Source of the DNA: G965216255 sp965216255
GTDB taxonomy: Bacteria > Bacteroidota > Rhodothermia > Rhodothermales > Bin80
Reading direction: 5' to 3'
DNA length: 64,000 bases
Assembly: GCA_965216255.1 (NCBI GenBank)
Contig: OZ244148.1
Span: 2,046,001-2,110,000 of the forward strand
Positions 36,119 through 45,554 of the stretch are shown piece by piece. Under the pieces are notes generated by a model. It was given only the letters and a program-made list of their open reading frames with translations. It was not told where the DNA came from and did not search any database. Numbering within the stretch: position 1 is the first letter of the stretch; each line of letters starts with the position of its first letter. The position numbers were made by a program, and so were the translations under genes.

Positions 36119-36586
36119 GTGCAACCTCTGGATCCGGCCATCAAGACGGTATGGAGAATAAAGGCGGCACTCGCATGGGGCGCCGTCATCTTCGCCGTCC
36201 TTCTCTCCGAAATCGCCTCCTTATTCGGCATTGGGCGCGGCCTGCCACCCGGCACACTCACGGTCCTGGCCATACTTATGGGTATCGCCTGGACCACTAT
36301 AGTACCTGTCCTCCGGCACCGATACTGGCGCTTTGCCCTGCGCCCGGAAGAGCTGTACCTCGAACGCGGCATCTGGAATCGGGTCTATACCGTTGTGCCA
36401 CTTCGCCGCGTCCAGCATTTGGATGTCTCGCAGGACATGATTGAGCGCAATTTTGACCTCGGCCGGCTCATCGTGCATACGGCCGGGGCGCGAAGTAGCC
36501 AGGTCGTGCTGCCAGGTTTACGATACGAGGACGCAGAGCATCTGCGGAACCAGGTAAAGGAAGCCATTACCGAATACGCCGTTTAA
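36119..36586 (+). CDS. Bacterial PH (DUF304) membrane protein, YdbS-like
   Basis: About 155 residues from a GTG at 36119; an upstream TTG at 36056 is also in frame. Two TM segments (AALAWGAVIFAVLLSEIA; TVLAILMGIAWTTIVPVL) are followed by a bacterial pleckstrin-like domain: YWRFALRPEELYLERGIW, VVPLRRVQHLDVSQDMIER and FDLGRLIVHTAGA. This is the usual YdbS arrangement. Its stop overlaps the next start as TAATG, and it always seems to pair with a larger YdbT-like partner, as here. The role of the pair is unclear; envelope functions are suspected. Confidence 0.85.
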   Translation: MQPLDPAIKTVWRIKAALAWGAVIFAVLLSEIASLFGIGRGLPPGTLTVLAILMGIAWTTIVPVLRHRYWRFALRPEELYLERGIWNRVYTVVPLRRVQHLDVSQDMIERNFDLGRLIVHTAGARSSQVVLPGLRYEDAEHLRNQVKEAITEYAV

Positions 36587-38070
36587 TGCCCGGGCTCCGC
36601 CTGCACCCACTGTCGCTGCTGCAACCCTTGCTGAAGAGCATCCCGGCACTGGTTCTGGGGCTTATTCCGTCTTGGGCGGGCCAGTCACGCGGCGATAACA
36701 CAATCCTGGTAGTCGTTCTTGTACTCTACAGCTGTGTGGCGCTTCCGCTGATCGCGGCGCGCTACCTTCGCTTCCGGTACTGGATCAATGCCGGGGAGAT
36801 CGTTCTCCACAGCGGCATCCTCACGCGGCGCAAGCGCAACATTCCACTGGAGCGAATACAGAACATCGCCATAGAGCGCAGTCTGCTACCGCGCATCCTG
36901 GGTACGGCCAAGGTAAAGATTGAGACGGCGGGGAGTACGGATGCGGAAGGAGTCCTAGAGTGCGTGCATCTGAACGAAGCTCTGCGGATCCGCAGCATGG
37001 TGCGGAATTACCGCCAGAACTCCGCCGCGGACGCTCCGGATGCCCTACCACACGAAGGTGAGCAATCTGGGGCGCAGTTGATCTTTGCGCTTCCGCTGCG
37101 CCGGCTCCTCTTGTCCGGGGCCTTCAGGTTTTCGCTCCTCTACATTGCAATCATCTTTTCAGGCTTCCAGATCCTGGCCAACGGCATGAATATCGCCGCC
37201 GAGGATTTTTCGTACTGGCTGGCGAGGCTGGGTGTGGAGGAGCATGCGCTGGCCGCGGGTGCTTCGAGGTGGGCACTGGCGGGCATTCTTGCCGCGTGCG
37301 CCGTTATACTTGCGTGGCTATCTGGCCTCGTGCTTCAAGTGGTGCGTTACTATGATTTCAAGCTGCATCTGGACGGTGCACGTTTGCAGCGAAGCCACGG
37401 ACTACTGACCGTTCGCGAAGGCGTCATTCCCCTAAAGCGCCTGCAGGCGCTCATTATTCGTACAAACCCGCTGATGCGACGCTTCGGCTGGTTCCGTCTG
37501 CAGCTGCAGACGGTTGGCTACGACGTGGCTAAGGAAGGCTACCAGACAGGCGTACCCTTTGCCAGACTGGAAGAAGTACTACGCGTAGCCGCGCGAATCA
37601 AGCGCATCGCGCTGCCAGAGACTTTCGAACGGGTATCGAAGCTGACCATTCGCCGCACCTTTGTGCGTTACCTGCTTGTATTGCTCCTCCTACTTATTGT
37701 ACCATCCGTCTTTTGGCCAAATGCGCTCTGGAGTCTTTGCGCCACGCCGCTATTGCTGTACTTGGCCATCCTCCAGTACCGCCATCACGGCTATGCCCTG
37801 CAAGATGGCTACCTGTTTGTGCGGCGCGGCGTATTTCGGCATTGCGTGTGGATCGTACCGGCCGAAAGGTTTCAAGTATTCTACAGGCAGGGCACCCTGC
37901 TGCAGCGGCGCCTCGGACTGCGGACTCTTATCGTGGATACGGCCGGGGCCGGTGCCCTTGAGTATCCCCGTATTGTCGACGTCACCGCCGGTGCGGCAGT
38001 GGAGTTGACGGACCGGGCCTATGCGGAATTTAAACGCTACATGAATCTCCATGCAGAGTACAGTCATTGA
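36586..38070 (+). CDS. Bacterial PH (DUF304) membrane protein, YdbT-like
   Basis: 494 residues with three PH-type segments separated by membrane pairs: YWINAGEIVLHSGILTRRKR with NIPLERIQNIAIERSLLPR, DGARLQRSHGLLTVREGVIP with LKRLQALIIRTNPLMRR, and YALQDGYLFVRRGVFRHCVW with LQRRLGLRTLIVDTAGA. TM pairs lie near residues 18-60, 175-245 and 355-395. Length is normal for YdbT. It is translationally coupled to the YdbS-like gene. Confidence 0.87.
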   Translation: MPGLRLHPLSLLQPLLKSIPALVLGLIPSWAGQSRGDNTILVVVLVLYSCVALPLIAARYLRFRYWINAGEIVLHSGILTRRKRNIPLERIQNIAIERSLLPRILGTAKVKIETAGSTDAEGVLECVHLNEALRIRSMVRNYRQNSAADAPDALPHEGEQSGAQLIFALPLRRLLLSGAFRFSLLYIAIIFSGFQILANGMNIAAEDFSYWLARLGVEEHALAAGASRWALAGILAACAVILAWLSGLVLQVVRYYDFKLHLDGARLQRSHGLLTVREGVIPLKRLQALIIRTNPLMRRFGWFRLQLQTVGYDVAKEGYQTGVPFARLEEVLRVAARIKRIALPETFERVSKLTIRRTFVRYLLVLLLLLIVPSVFWPNALWSLCATPLLLYLAILQYRHHGYALQDGYLFVRRGVFRHCVWIVPAERFQVFYRQGTLLQRRLGLRTLIVDTAGAGALEYPRIVDVTAGAAVELTDRAYAEFKRYMNLHAEYSH

Positions 38071-38074
38071 AACA

Positions 38075-38111
38075 GGGATTTCTGCGGCAGGCCAATAGGC
38101 CGCCTATTCCC
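38075..38111. terminator. Hairpin between convergent genes, candidate bidirectional terminator
   Basis: Inverted repeat in the 97-base convergent gap just after the YdbT-like stop: GCGGC-A-GGCC, loop AATA, GGCC-GCC, with outer arms GGGA and TCCC. There is no T-run, so it may be a non-canonical terminator or only a stable stem. The position 5 bases after the stop favours a transcript-end role. Confidence 0.4.
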
Positions 38112-38167
38112 GCATATCTGCAAACCCTTGCGGCGCAAGTCCGGATCAGGCACGTAAACGCACCTCC

Positions 38168-38935
38168 CTATGCACCCTCTGCCTCCAGCAAGTGGGCTTC
38201 ACTCGGGCGCAGGCAACAAAGACCCAGATACAGCACGATCGGCACAGTCTTGCGACGGGCGGGCCCCTGAACGTCGAGGGCCGTCCAGCCTATGGCTACC
38301 GCCCATGTGGCCGGCGAAATCCAGCCTACCCACCACGGAATGCGGGCAAACAACAGGGAAAACAGCCGGGCGCTGAGCTGTTTGCCAATCAGCCGTGCAA
38401 TCACGCCGAACAGAAGGGTTTTGATCAACCCGTCCACGACAAGGGTACCGAACGCCTGGATTAAGACCGGCAACGCGAAAACACCGGCAGATTTCTTGAG
38501 AAAAGCCGCGGCCCGTGCCCGCTCTATGCCGAGACTTTCGAGGAGCTGCTGCTGTTCTTCCGGCGAACGCCGGGAAAACTCCCGCGTGGCATAGTCCTCC
38601 ACCAGTGCGCAGAGCATTTCCCGTTCCGTTCCCAGGCGCAACAGGGGCACCTTAAGCACCTTTGCCGTGTCCGTGATAATGGCTGCAAAGGGTACGCCCG
38701 GAGTTTGCCCCCACGCCTTACGGAATCCGTAGGCTATGTCGCTGCTACCAAGATACCGAATCTCATGCTCCAGGCTCTGGCAGAGAACTCCGCTCTCCCT
38801 CCCGCTGCTCGGCTGCTCCAGGGCCGCTAACTCCACGCGGAGTCGCTTTGCCGAGGCCAGAGGCCCGTCAATGACACCGATAAGGAACTGGTAATCCGCT
38901 GCAGTAAGCGATTGAAGAATTTCCTGCATGAGCAT
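38168..38935 (-). CDS. YaaW-like protein (DUF3944-type)
   Basis: 255 residues. The N-terminal half resembles E. coli YaaW: HEIRYLGSSDIAYGFRKAWG, FAAIITDTAKVLKVP, EREMLCALVEDYATREF and RSPEEQQQLLESLGIE (YaaW: ELQHFGGDSIANKLRG, AILLDVSKRLKLK, EQQLLEQFL). The C-terminal half is hydrophobic (FALPVLIQAFGTLVVDGLIK; SLLFARIPWWVGWISPATWA), suggesting membrane insertion. Function unknown. It starts 15 bases after the acetyltransferase stop, so probably one short operon. Confidence 0.68.
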   Translation of the reverse strand: MLMQEILQSLTAADYQFLIGVIDGPLASAKRLRVELAALEQPSSGRESGVLCQSLEHEIRYLGSSDIAYGFRKAWGQTPGVPFAAIITDTAKVLKVPLLRLGTEREMLCALVEDYATREFSRRSPEEQQQLLESLGIERARAAAFLKKSAGVFALPVLIQAFGTLVVDGLIKTLLFGVIARLIGKQLSARLFSLLFARIPWWVGWISPATWAVAIGWTALDVQGPARRKTVPIVLYLGLCCLRPSEAHLLEAEGA

Positions 38936-38950
38936 GGGTGTCGGATTGGA

Positions 38951-39403
38951 TCAGCTGCCGCGCAAATCCAGCTCGTAATGGTCGAATTCTGTGTCACGAA
39001 TGTAGCCGCACGAATCGTACAAGCCCTTGGCCACGCGGTTGTCCTTCTCCGTGGCGAGTGCCAACACCGCAATCCCTGCCTCTAGTGCCCGGGCACGGGC
39101 TGCATCCATCAGCGCGCGCCCTATGCCCTGCCCGCGTGCATGCGGAGCGACATACAGATCGTTCAGTATCCACAATGCTACCATACGTACGGAAGAAAAC
39201 GAAGGATACAATTGCGCGAATCCGACAGGTGTACCAGCGGAGTCCCTAGCCATAAGAAGGATGGAATCCTCGTTCGCCAGCCTTTCGAGCAGAAATCTCC
39301 GTGCCCCGGAAAGGTCCGCGGGGGCGCGGTAAAAGCGGCGATATGCATCAAATAGCTCGGCAAGGGCATTCACATCATCTGCCCGGCATTCCGTGATGTT
39401 CAT
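38951..39403 (-). CDS. GNAT-family N-acetyltransferase
   Basis: About 150 residues from the ATG at 39403; an ATG nine codons upstream is also in frame. It starts MNITECRADDVNALAELF, the common first strand and helix of GNAT enzymes. It has the strand VRMVALWILNDLYVAPHAR and the acetyl-CoA loop RGQGIGRALMDAARARA (RxxGxG/A), then LALATEKDNRVAKGLYDSCG, the usual alpha-4 region. Transfers an acetyl group from acetyl-CoA to an amine; acceptor unknown. Divergent from malQ. Confidence 0.88.
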   Translation of the reverse strand: MNITECRADDVNALAELFDAYRRFYRAPADLSGARRFLLERLANEDSILLMARDSAGTPVGFAQLYPSFSSVRMVALWILNDLYVAPHARGQGIGRALMDAARARALEAGIAVLALATEKDNRVAKGLYDSCGYIRDTEFDHYELDLRGS

Positions 39404-39475
39404 TGCATGATCCCGGATGTGGAATGACATTCCGTAAATTCAGCGGGCCCACATGAATCTGGCGGAGGTAATGGC

Positions 39476-40984
39476 ATGCGTCTTGCACGCTCGAGCGGCC
39501 TGCTGCTACATATTACGAGTCTCCCAGGCCGTTTTGGCATCGGGGATCTCGGACCAGAAGCATACCGATTCGTCGATGCCTGTGCGGCCGTAGGCCAGCG
39601 CGTATGGCAGATGTTGCCGTTGGGACCGGTAGCATATGGCTATTCTCCCTATGCGAGCCCATCCACGTTTGCGGGCAATCCGCTGCTCATAAGTCCCGAT
39701 CTGATGCGACGGGACGGTCTCTTGACGGATCGGGACCTGCAAGACGGACCGGAGTTTCGGGAGGACAGCGTGGACTATCCGCTGGCAATCCCATACAAAG
39801 CTGCATTGCTGGAGCGCGCATTCATGCGCTTTGAGCGCCAAACGCCGCCCGATGAATTCCGATCCTTCTGCAGGGCGTCGGCGAGATGGCTGGACGACTA
39901 CGCCCTCTTTGCCGCCCTGAAGGAGGTGGCGCATGGAGCCGTGTGGACGGAGTGGCCCCCGGCGCTGGCGCGCCGCGAGCCAGCTGCCATGGCTGATGCC
40001 ACGCAGGTATACGCCCGCGGCATGAGGAAGCACCAATTCTGGCAATTCCTGTTCCATCGCCAGTGGCGCGCGCTGCACGGCTACTGCCGGTCCCAGGGCG
40101 TGCTGGTGGCAGGCGACGTTCCCATCTATGTGGCCCATGACAGCGCCGACGTCTGGGCTGCGCAGCACCTGTTCGATCTGAAACCGGATGGTCACCCGAG
40201 GGTCGTTGCCGGCGTCCCACCGGATTTTTTTAGCGCAACCGGGCAGCGATGGGGCAACCCACTCTATCGCTGGAGCGCAATGCAGGAAAATGATTATGTG
40301 TGGTGGACGGGGCGACTCGAGCATGCGCTGGGCCTGTTCGATGTTATTCGGCTGGATCATTTCCGGGGGTTTGCGGGCTACTGGGAGATCCCAGTCCACG
40401 AAACTACCGCTGTCCATGGCCGCTGGGTTGCAGGGCCGGGCGCAGCCTTATTCCAGCACCTGCAGACCAGGCTGGGTCGCGTTCCCATCGTGGCCGAAAA
40501 TCTCGGGATCATCACGGAAGACGTTACCGCTCTTATGGAGCAGTTCGGGTTGCCTGGCATGGCCGTTTTGCAATTCGGCTTTGGCCTTGACCATGACAAT
40601 GAACATCTTCCGCACAATTACCGGACGCACCTGGTAGCTTACACGGGCACACACGACAACGACACTTTGCTTGGATGGTGGGCATCCCCTGACTTGCCGG
40701 AAAACGAACGAGCATTTGCGTCCCACTATCTGAGTGCCTACGGTGACGCCGCGTTGGACATTTGCGGCTGCGCGGTGCGCGCCCTAATGAGCTCACGGGC
40801 AGATTGGGTAATTACGCCCGTTCAGGACATCTTGTGCCTTTCGGCCAAGGCGCGCATGAATACACCCGGCACGCTTCGCGGCAACTGGCGCTGGCGCCTG
40901 CGCCCTGCGGAACTTGACTCCCTTTTTGAAGATGCTGGACAGTGCCTAGGGAAACTCACGAAAGAGCACAATCGCGCGACCTGA
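39476..40984 (+). CDS. malQ: 4-alpha-glucanotransferase (amylomaltase)
   Basis: 502 residues of glycoside hydrolase family 77: disproportionates alpha-1,4-glucans and recycles maltose and maltodextrin. It starts RSSGLLLHITSLPGRFGIGD with VGQRVWQMLPLGPVAYGYSPY. DVIRLDHFRGFAGYWEIP holds the nucleophile Asp near residue 293, PIVAENLGIIT the acid/base Glu near 341, and YTGTHDNDTLLGWW the third acidic residue. Length is that of the short bacterial MalQ. It lies 14 kb from the glycogen cluster at 54-62 kb but would act on the same glucans. Confidence 0.95.
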   Translation: MRLARSSGLLLHITSLPGRFGIGDLGPEAYRFVDACAAVGQRVWQMLPLGPVAYGYSPYASPSTFAGNPLLISPDLMRRDGLLTDRDLQDGPEFREDSVDYPLAIPYKAALLERAFMRFERQTPPDEFRSFCRASARWLDDYALFAALKEVAHGAVWTEWPPALARREPAAMADATQVYARGMRKHQFWQFLFHRQWRALHGYCRSQGVLVAGDVPIYVAHDSADVWAAQHLFDLKPDGHPRVVAGVPPDFFSATGQRWGNPLYRWSAMQENDYVWWTGRLEHALGLFDVIRLDHFRGFAGYWEIPVHETTAVHGRWVAGPGAALFQHLQTRLGRVPIVAENLGIITEDVTALMEQFGLPGMAVLQFGFGLDHDNEHLPHNYRTHLVAYTGTHDNDTLLGWWASPDLPENERAFASHYLSAYGDAALDICGCAVRALMSSRADWVITPVQDILCLSAKARMNTPGTLRGNWRWRLRPAELDSLFEDAGQCLGKLTKEHNRAT

Positions 40985-41985
40985 ATTCGACGGGTTCGGG
41001 TATGTATACTATTGTTTGTATTGGATCTTCATTGCCATTTGAACACAACACATTCGCGCTTTCGGAAGGCAGTTTGCCGACCAAAAAGCTACCGGCAGGA
41101 CTCCTTGTCCAGCAGGACCGTGCTGCGCCGCAGCGTCAGGCCTGCCGCTGCGTTGAGATTGATCTGCTGCCTGTTGGTGGCCGCACGCACCAGGTAGCGC
41201 AGTATGGGTCGCTACGTGGCGAGTCAGCCGGCTATGCATTGACGACGCAAGAAACGGGACAAGCGTCCAGCCTATCGCAAAGACATTGCCCCGGTCCCGA
41301 ATGTCAAATCCCAACGGCGCTCCTACATCGGTTACATACAGAACCCAAGCCAGATTCAGAGAAAGTCTGGCCCCTACACCAAGCGTTGCAAGGCTAGGGG
41401 GAAACAGGAACACTTGCAGCAAGGTCCCATGTCCATGCAATGTAGCGTTTTTGGTCTCATCGAATTCTAGCCCATACGGCGGGCGGCCATAACCCTACGG
41501 CCATGGATGGATTGAAGTGCGCCTGATCTCCAGGTCATTATTGAGTGAACACATGGCCATACATCCTCCGGGGCCTGGCCACATCGAAGGCCCAGGTGAG
41601 GAATCGATCCTGTCGGCAATCGCCTGGTGTTGCACAACCAACACTCGGAAGCCTATGACATCGCAGCGCGAGTGCTGGTAATGGCGAGGGGCATGAGGTC
41701 TGGTAAGGCGCCCGCTTACTTCATCCCCATTGTCAAGGATGTGCTCCGCCGTAAGAGGAATGGTCGCCAGGTAAAGGGCATAATGTCCCTCGTCGCATAC
41801 CCGATGCATGCGCTCCGTAACCACCAGCGTGAGGAGTTGGACAATTTCTTGGGACTTGGGGCAACGAGCCCGTTACACTTACTCGCCGTCCCGGTCACGA
41901 GTCAACAGCGGAGGGGATACATGACGCCCGCAGCCGTCCGCATCGATGTGGATCCGGACCACACGGGATCCAAGCTGGGTATTCT
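40985..41985. other. Degenerate region with possible coding remnants on the minus strand
   Basis: About 1 kb with no intact gene. On the minus strand near 41420-41230 one frame reads SLATLGVGARLSLNLAWVL then LGFDIRDRGNVFAIGWTLV, which looks like the closing strands of an outer-membrane beta-barrel. Near 41850-41690 another reads EIVQLLTLVVTERM then CDEGHYALYLATIPLTAEHI, protein-like but unrecognised. Neither has a start or intact frame. I interpret them as fragments of one or two decayed genes. Confidence 0.3.
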
Positions 41986-43355
41986 CTAAACTGCCAAGAG
42001 CGCAAGGATAAGGTCATGGATATCGGTAGCTTCCAGCGGAGCATCAGGCAGCATCTCCTTTGACGACACGATAGCCATTGGCCCATCGTCGAGTGCTGTG
42101 GACACGCCGTGCGATCCCCTTACCAACGTGGCATCCAGGGATATAACCTGCATGAGACTGCGAAAGCCGAGCTTCTTCTTGAGCAAGGTGAGGCCGATTC
42201 TTGCCTTGACCAGCCGATCAGCGGGATCCAGAAAAAGTTCGACCGGATCGTAGCCCGGCTTGCGGTGGATATCCACCGTGCGTGCAAAATCCGGGGCACG
42301 GGAATCGTCAAGCCAGTAGTAATAGGTGAACCACGCGTCGGGATCGGAAAGGGCTACCAAGTCTCCAGACCGCGGATGATCGAGGTGGTGTGCATGCTTA
42401 CCCTCTGTATCAAGGACCTGCGCCACGCCGGGGAGGTCTTCGACTAGTTCCTTGACGGCGGCAATCAATTCCGGTCGCCTTACATAGATGTGGGCGATCT
42501 GATGGTCGGCCACCGCGAAGGCCTCGCAATCGCCCGCCTCCAGCCTCTCCGTCCCCGCTCCTCCCGAATAGCGATCCAACCTTGCTGACGGAAGTGTCGA
42601 TTGATGTGTACCGGTCGGCTAACAGGCACAATCCCATATTCGGACAGCACCAATACACGTGTGCCACGCTCCTCATAGTAGGCCATCAAATCGCCGACAA
42701 CCGTATCAATCTCGTGCAGGTCCCGTTCGATAGATGGGTCATCCGGCCCCACACGCTGCAGGCAATAGTCGAGATGCGGCAGGTAGATTAGCGTGAGCGT
42801 GGGATCGTACTGTTGGTCTACACGAATCGATGCTTCGGCAATCCAACGGCTAGATTGGATGCTTGCACCAGGGCCCCAAAACTTGAACAGCGGGAAAGCA
42901 CCCAAGTCTCTCTGTAACATTGGCCGCAATCCGAGTGGTACGGCGTAGATGTCGGGTATCTTGCGTCCGTCGGCGGGATACATGGGCCGCGGGGTGACCG
43001 CGATATCTGCGCTGGAATACATGTTGTACCACCAGAACAGATTCGCCACCGTAAATTCGGGATCAAGCTGGCGAGCCTTGTCCCACACCTTCGGCTGTTG
43101 CACCAGGCGATTCGATTGTCGCCAAAACCTGACTTCGCATTCATCGCGAACGTACCACCCGTTTCCCACAATGCCGTGCTGCGCCGGTGCTGTGCCGGTA
43201 AGATACGTGGCCTGCACCGAACACGTTACGGCAGGCGTGACCGGGAGAATCGGGACCTGCCTCCCGCGCCGGGCAAAGGATGCGAGCGCCGGCGTGTGCG
43301 CTCCGAGCAAGCGGGGCGCCAATCCAACAACGTTGATGACGACTGTTTTGTGCAC
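41986..43355 (-). pseudogene. EboF-like phosphodiesterase/nucleotide pyrophosphatase, frameshifted
   Basis: Two overlapping frames together make one alkaline-phosphatase-superfamily protein of about 455 residues. The first (GTG at 43355) has VVINVVGLAPRLLGAHTPAL, SVQATYLTGTAPAQHGIVGN with the expected Thr nucleophile region, and VLVLSEYGIVPVSRPVHINR, up to QQGWIAIREE. There it runs out of frame near 42560. The second frame resumes with GTERLEAGDCEAFAVADHQI, AHIYV and ends at 41986. One frame change in the G-rich stretch around 42555-42565 explains the split. It is the last gene of the ebo-type operon, where EboF occupies the same functional slot in other bacteria. It may be a true pseudogene or a sequencing error. 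Confidence 0.78.
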
Positions 43356-43409
43356 GCGCGCTTAGCAGTGCTCGAAACGGGCCGGACCGCTTCGCGATTG
43401 GTCAGGCGT

Positions 43410-44267
43410 TCATGTGCCCTTTACGAAGCGTTGCAGCAGCAGCGTGAGCCCGAAGGCGACCAATGCAACCAAAAGGAGGAACGTGGCCTGGAGCGATGCC
43501 AGAACGAGGGCGTCGAACAAGGAGATGCCGGCAATGAGCTGCATGATGCCCGCGGCCGTTTGCCCCCGGTTAACGCGTGCAATGCTCCACACGGTCCACG
43601 CTGCAAAGAGGGGCACAAGACACCATATCCATCCCCACGGGATTTGCCAAGCAAAATATGCTGCGGGCACGAGCAGACAAAAGATGGGCCACCGCTGCGT
43701 AATAGTCCGCTTCGTCTCGTGCTTGGCGACCGCGGTCAATCCGATGACATACACCAGTGCCATGCCAATAACCCATAGCAGCGGGCCGCGCACTTCGGAC
43801 GCGAAAGCCAAATACGCTATCGTGTAGACCAGAGCGCGGTTACATGCCATGAGGACCGGGCCAAGGGAATTTTCCTTGTGCCACAGATCATAGACGACAA
43901 TAAAGCCCACGAGCACCAGCCCACTCAGCAGCACAGTCCCGGAAACGCCGAGCAGCAGCCCGCTTCCGACGGCAAGCAGCAGGACGGCGACCACGAATGC
44001 ACCTGTGCGCGTAACAGTGCCCAACGGCAGGGGGCGCTCCGGACGCGCAAGGCAGTCGTGTGCATAGTCGCACACGTCGTTGAGATACATGCCCGCGGTA
44101 TAGAACAGTACCATAGCAACGGCTACAGGCACTATACTGGGATGCCACGCCACGCCGGCCAATGCCGCCCCTGCGAATACGTTACTCACCACCGTCGGGC
44201 TATTCGACACCCGTGCCAACGTTAGATGCCCTTTGACCCTATCCTTTAATGTCGGTATGTAGCCCAC
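43410..44267 (-). CDS. eboC: UbiA-like prenyltransferase, EboC type
   Basis: 285 residues, polytopic inner-membrane enzyme of the UbiA superfamily. The first Asp-rich motif is NDVCDYAHDCLARPERPLP, which binds the Mg-prenyl diphosphate. The second region is VYDLWHKENSLGPVLMACNR. About eight TM segments alternate along the chain, the last ending FGLTLLLQRF. In the ebo cluster this enzyme is needed for handling a precursor destined for the periplasm (shown for scytonemin in Nostoc); the product here is unknown. It lies 45 bases after the eboE stop and 54 bases before the eboF start. Confidence 0.82.
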   Translation of the reverse strand: MGYIPTLKDRVKGHLTLARVSNSPTVVSNVFAGAALAGVAWHPSIVPVAVAMVLFYTAGMYLNDVCDYAHDCLARPERPLPLGTVTRTGAFVVAVLLLAVGSGLLLGVSGTVLLSGLVLVGFIVVYDLWHKENSLGPVLMACNRALVYTIAYLAFASEVRGPLLWVIGMALVYVIGLTAVAKHETKRTITQRWPIFCLLVPAAYFAWQIPWGWIWCLVPLFAAWTVWSIARVNRGQTAAGIMQLIAGISLFDALVLASLQATFLLLVALVAFGLTLLLQRFVKGT

Positions 44268-44312
44268 GGTGACTATTGGCGCTAAGATCGCATCACAGGG
44301 TAGGCGAGTGCG

Positions 44313-45554
44313 TCACTCTGCCAAGCTACCCGCCTCGCATTGCTGAGGCGGGTCTCCGGGTCCCATCGACGCCAAGACCCAATCAAATTCCCGTTCAATC
44401 GAAGCCGCCAGCGGCTTCTTTAGATGAGTGGGAAGCACCCCCCAGGTATATGTCTCAATTTCGAGGTGTCGGGTGAACGGCCGCGCTTCTAGTAACCGGA
44501 AGGTCTCAGCAATGGTATCCTGGGTCGATTGGATACATCCGAATCCTTCCATAAAGATGGGTACGTGAAAATGGATACGCCATTCACTGGCCCGCTCATC
44601 GTACAAATGAGGCAATGCCTGATTGAGGTCCCGGAACGTTGTAAGGGTGCCGTCACGGTTGCGCTGCACGACTTGATGGAGATAGATCGGCTCGACGAAT
44701 GGGGCAAGTGCGGCCTCAATCCCCTTCCGGTTGCCATTCAGCGCAACCCTGATAGCCGAACTTATCTGAATTTTGCCGACCTGAATTTGATTCAGACGGT
44801 AGCGTTCTAACGCCTCGTATGCAGATTCGTACGCCACAGCCAGGTGGCAGGTATCCCAGCATACCCTTATGTATTCGCGCAAGATTGATTCGCCAGCTTC
44901 CAGCGTGGTGCCTAGGTGGGCGCTCAGCAATTTCCCACCGACAGGCAAAAGCCAATCATTGAAAAAAGCTACGAATTCGCTGCTTGTCTCGATCAGGCCA
45001 TCCGGTTCGGGTTCGATGTCGATATGAATCAACCGGTTGGTGCATTCCTTCACTACGACAAGCCCGGCGACGACCTGCACCAGATGCTGTACAAGAGTGG
45101 CCCAGGTTTCTCGAGATACTGCGCCGAGCCAGGGCTTGTAGGACAGGGGACTCGTTGAGATGCCGCCATCCATTCGCTCCGGCAACAGCGCGGCCAGGAT
45201 GTGCGCAAGGCGCAACGTATAGGCTACCCGTTCAGGATCTCGCCAATCGGGCCGGTGGACAGCGTCCTTTACCGGACGGTCGTGAAAGGGCCCGTAGGGA
45301 AAACCGTTGACGGTGAAGACGTAGAGACCTTCCTGGTCCAGCACGGCTCGGAGCGCCGCAAGCCGATCGTGCTGCAAAGCCTCAAGGCTTTCCGCTCCCG
45401 ACAGCCGCAGTCCAATACCGAAAGGTGCGTGGGGTGACAGGGCAGCCTTAAGCACTCTCCCGTAGGTCCGGACGCTTGCCTCGACCATCTCGAGCCCATT
45501 CCCCGCATGAATGTTGGTGCAATATGTCAGGTGCAGCTCGGGCGCAATCCGCAT
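44313..45554 (-). CDS. eboE: EboE-type sugar-phosphate isomerase-like TIM-barrel protein
   Basis: 413 residues. It begins LHLTYCTNIHAGNGLEMVEA then LRLSGAESLEALQHDRLAAL, VFTVNGFPYGPFHDRPVKDA and LIHIDIEPEPDGLIETSSEF. This is the wording of the metabolite-traffic proteins annotated EboE, related to xylose-isomerase-like TIM barrels. Candidate metal ligands are in IHIDIEPEPD and VCWDTCHLAVAYE. The start overlaps the eboB stop as TGATG. A strong hairpin sits in its last codons (44328-44353). Family members are required for the ebo process, but no reaction is established. Confidence 0.83.
   Translation of the reverse strand: MRIAPELHLTYCTNIHAGNGLEMVEASVRTYGRVLKAALSPHAPFGIGLRLSGAESLEALQHDRLAALRAVLDQEGLYVFTVNGFPYGPFHDRPVKDAVHRPDWRDPERVAYTLRLAHILAALLPERMDGGISTSPLSYKPWLGAVSRETWATLVQHLVQVVAGLVVVKECTNRLIHIDIEPEPDGLIETSSEFVAFFNDWLLPVGGKLLSAHLGTTLEAGESILREYIRVCWDTCHLAVAYESAYEALERYRLNQIQVGKIQISSAIRVALNGNRKGIEAALAPFVEPIYLHQVVQRNRDGTLTTFRDLNQALPHLYDERASEWRIHFHVPIFMEGFGCIQSTQDTIAETFRLLEARPFTRHLEIETYTWGVLPTHLKKPLAASIEREFDWVLASMGPGDPPQQCEAGSLAE
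44328..44353. repeat. Perfect 9-bp stem hairpin inside the end of eboE
   Basis: ACCCGCCTC, loop GCATTGCT, GAGGCGGGT: nine perfectly paired GC-rich bases. On the coding (minus) strand it falls within the last dozen eboE codons and reaches within about 15 bases of the stop. There is no T-run after it. It may stabilise or partly terminate the operon transcript between eboE and eboC, or be a REP-like element. Confidence 0.55.

Noticed and set aside
41627..41989. Plus-strand frame of 120 codons beside eboF
   Set aside because: Opposite strand gives equally protein-like text, no ribosome site, no family; treated as part of the degenerate region.
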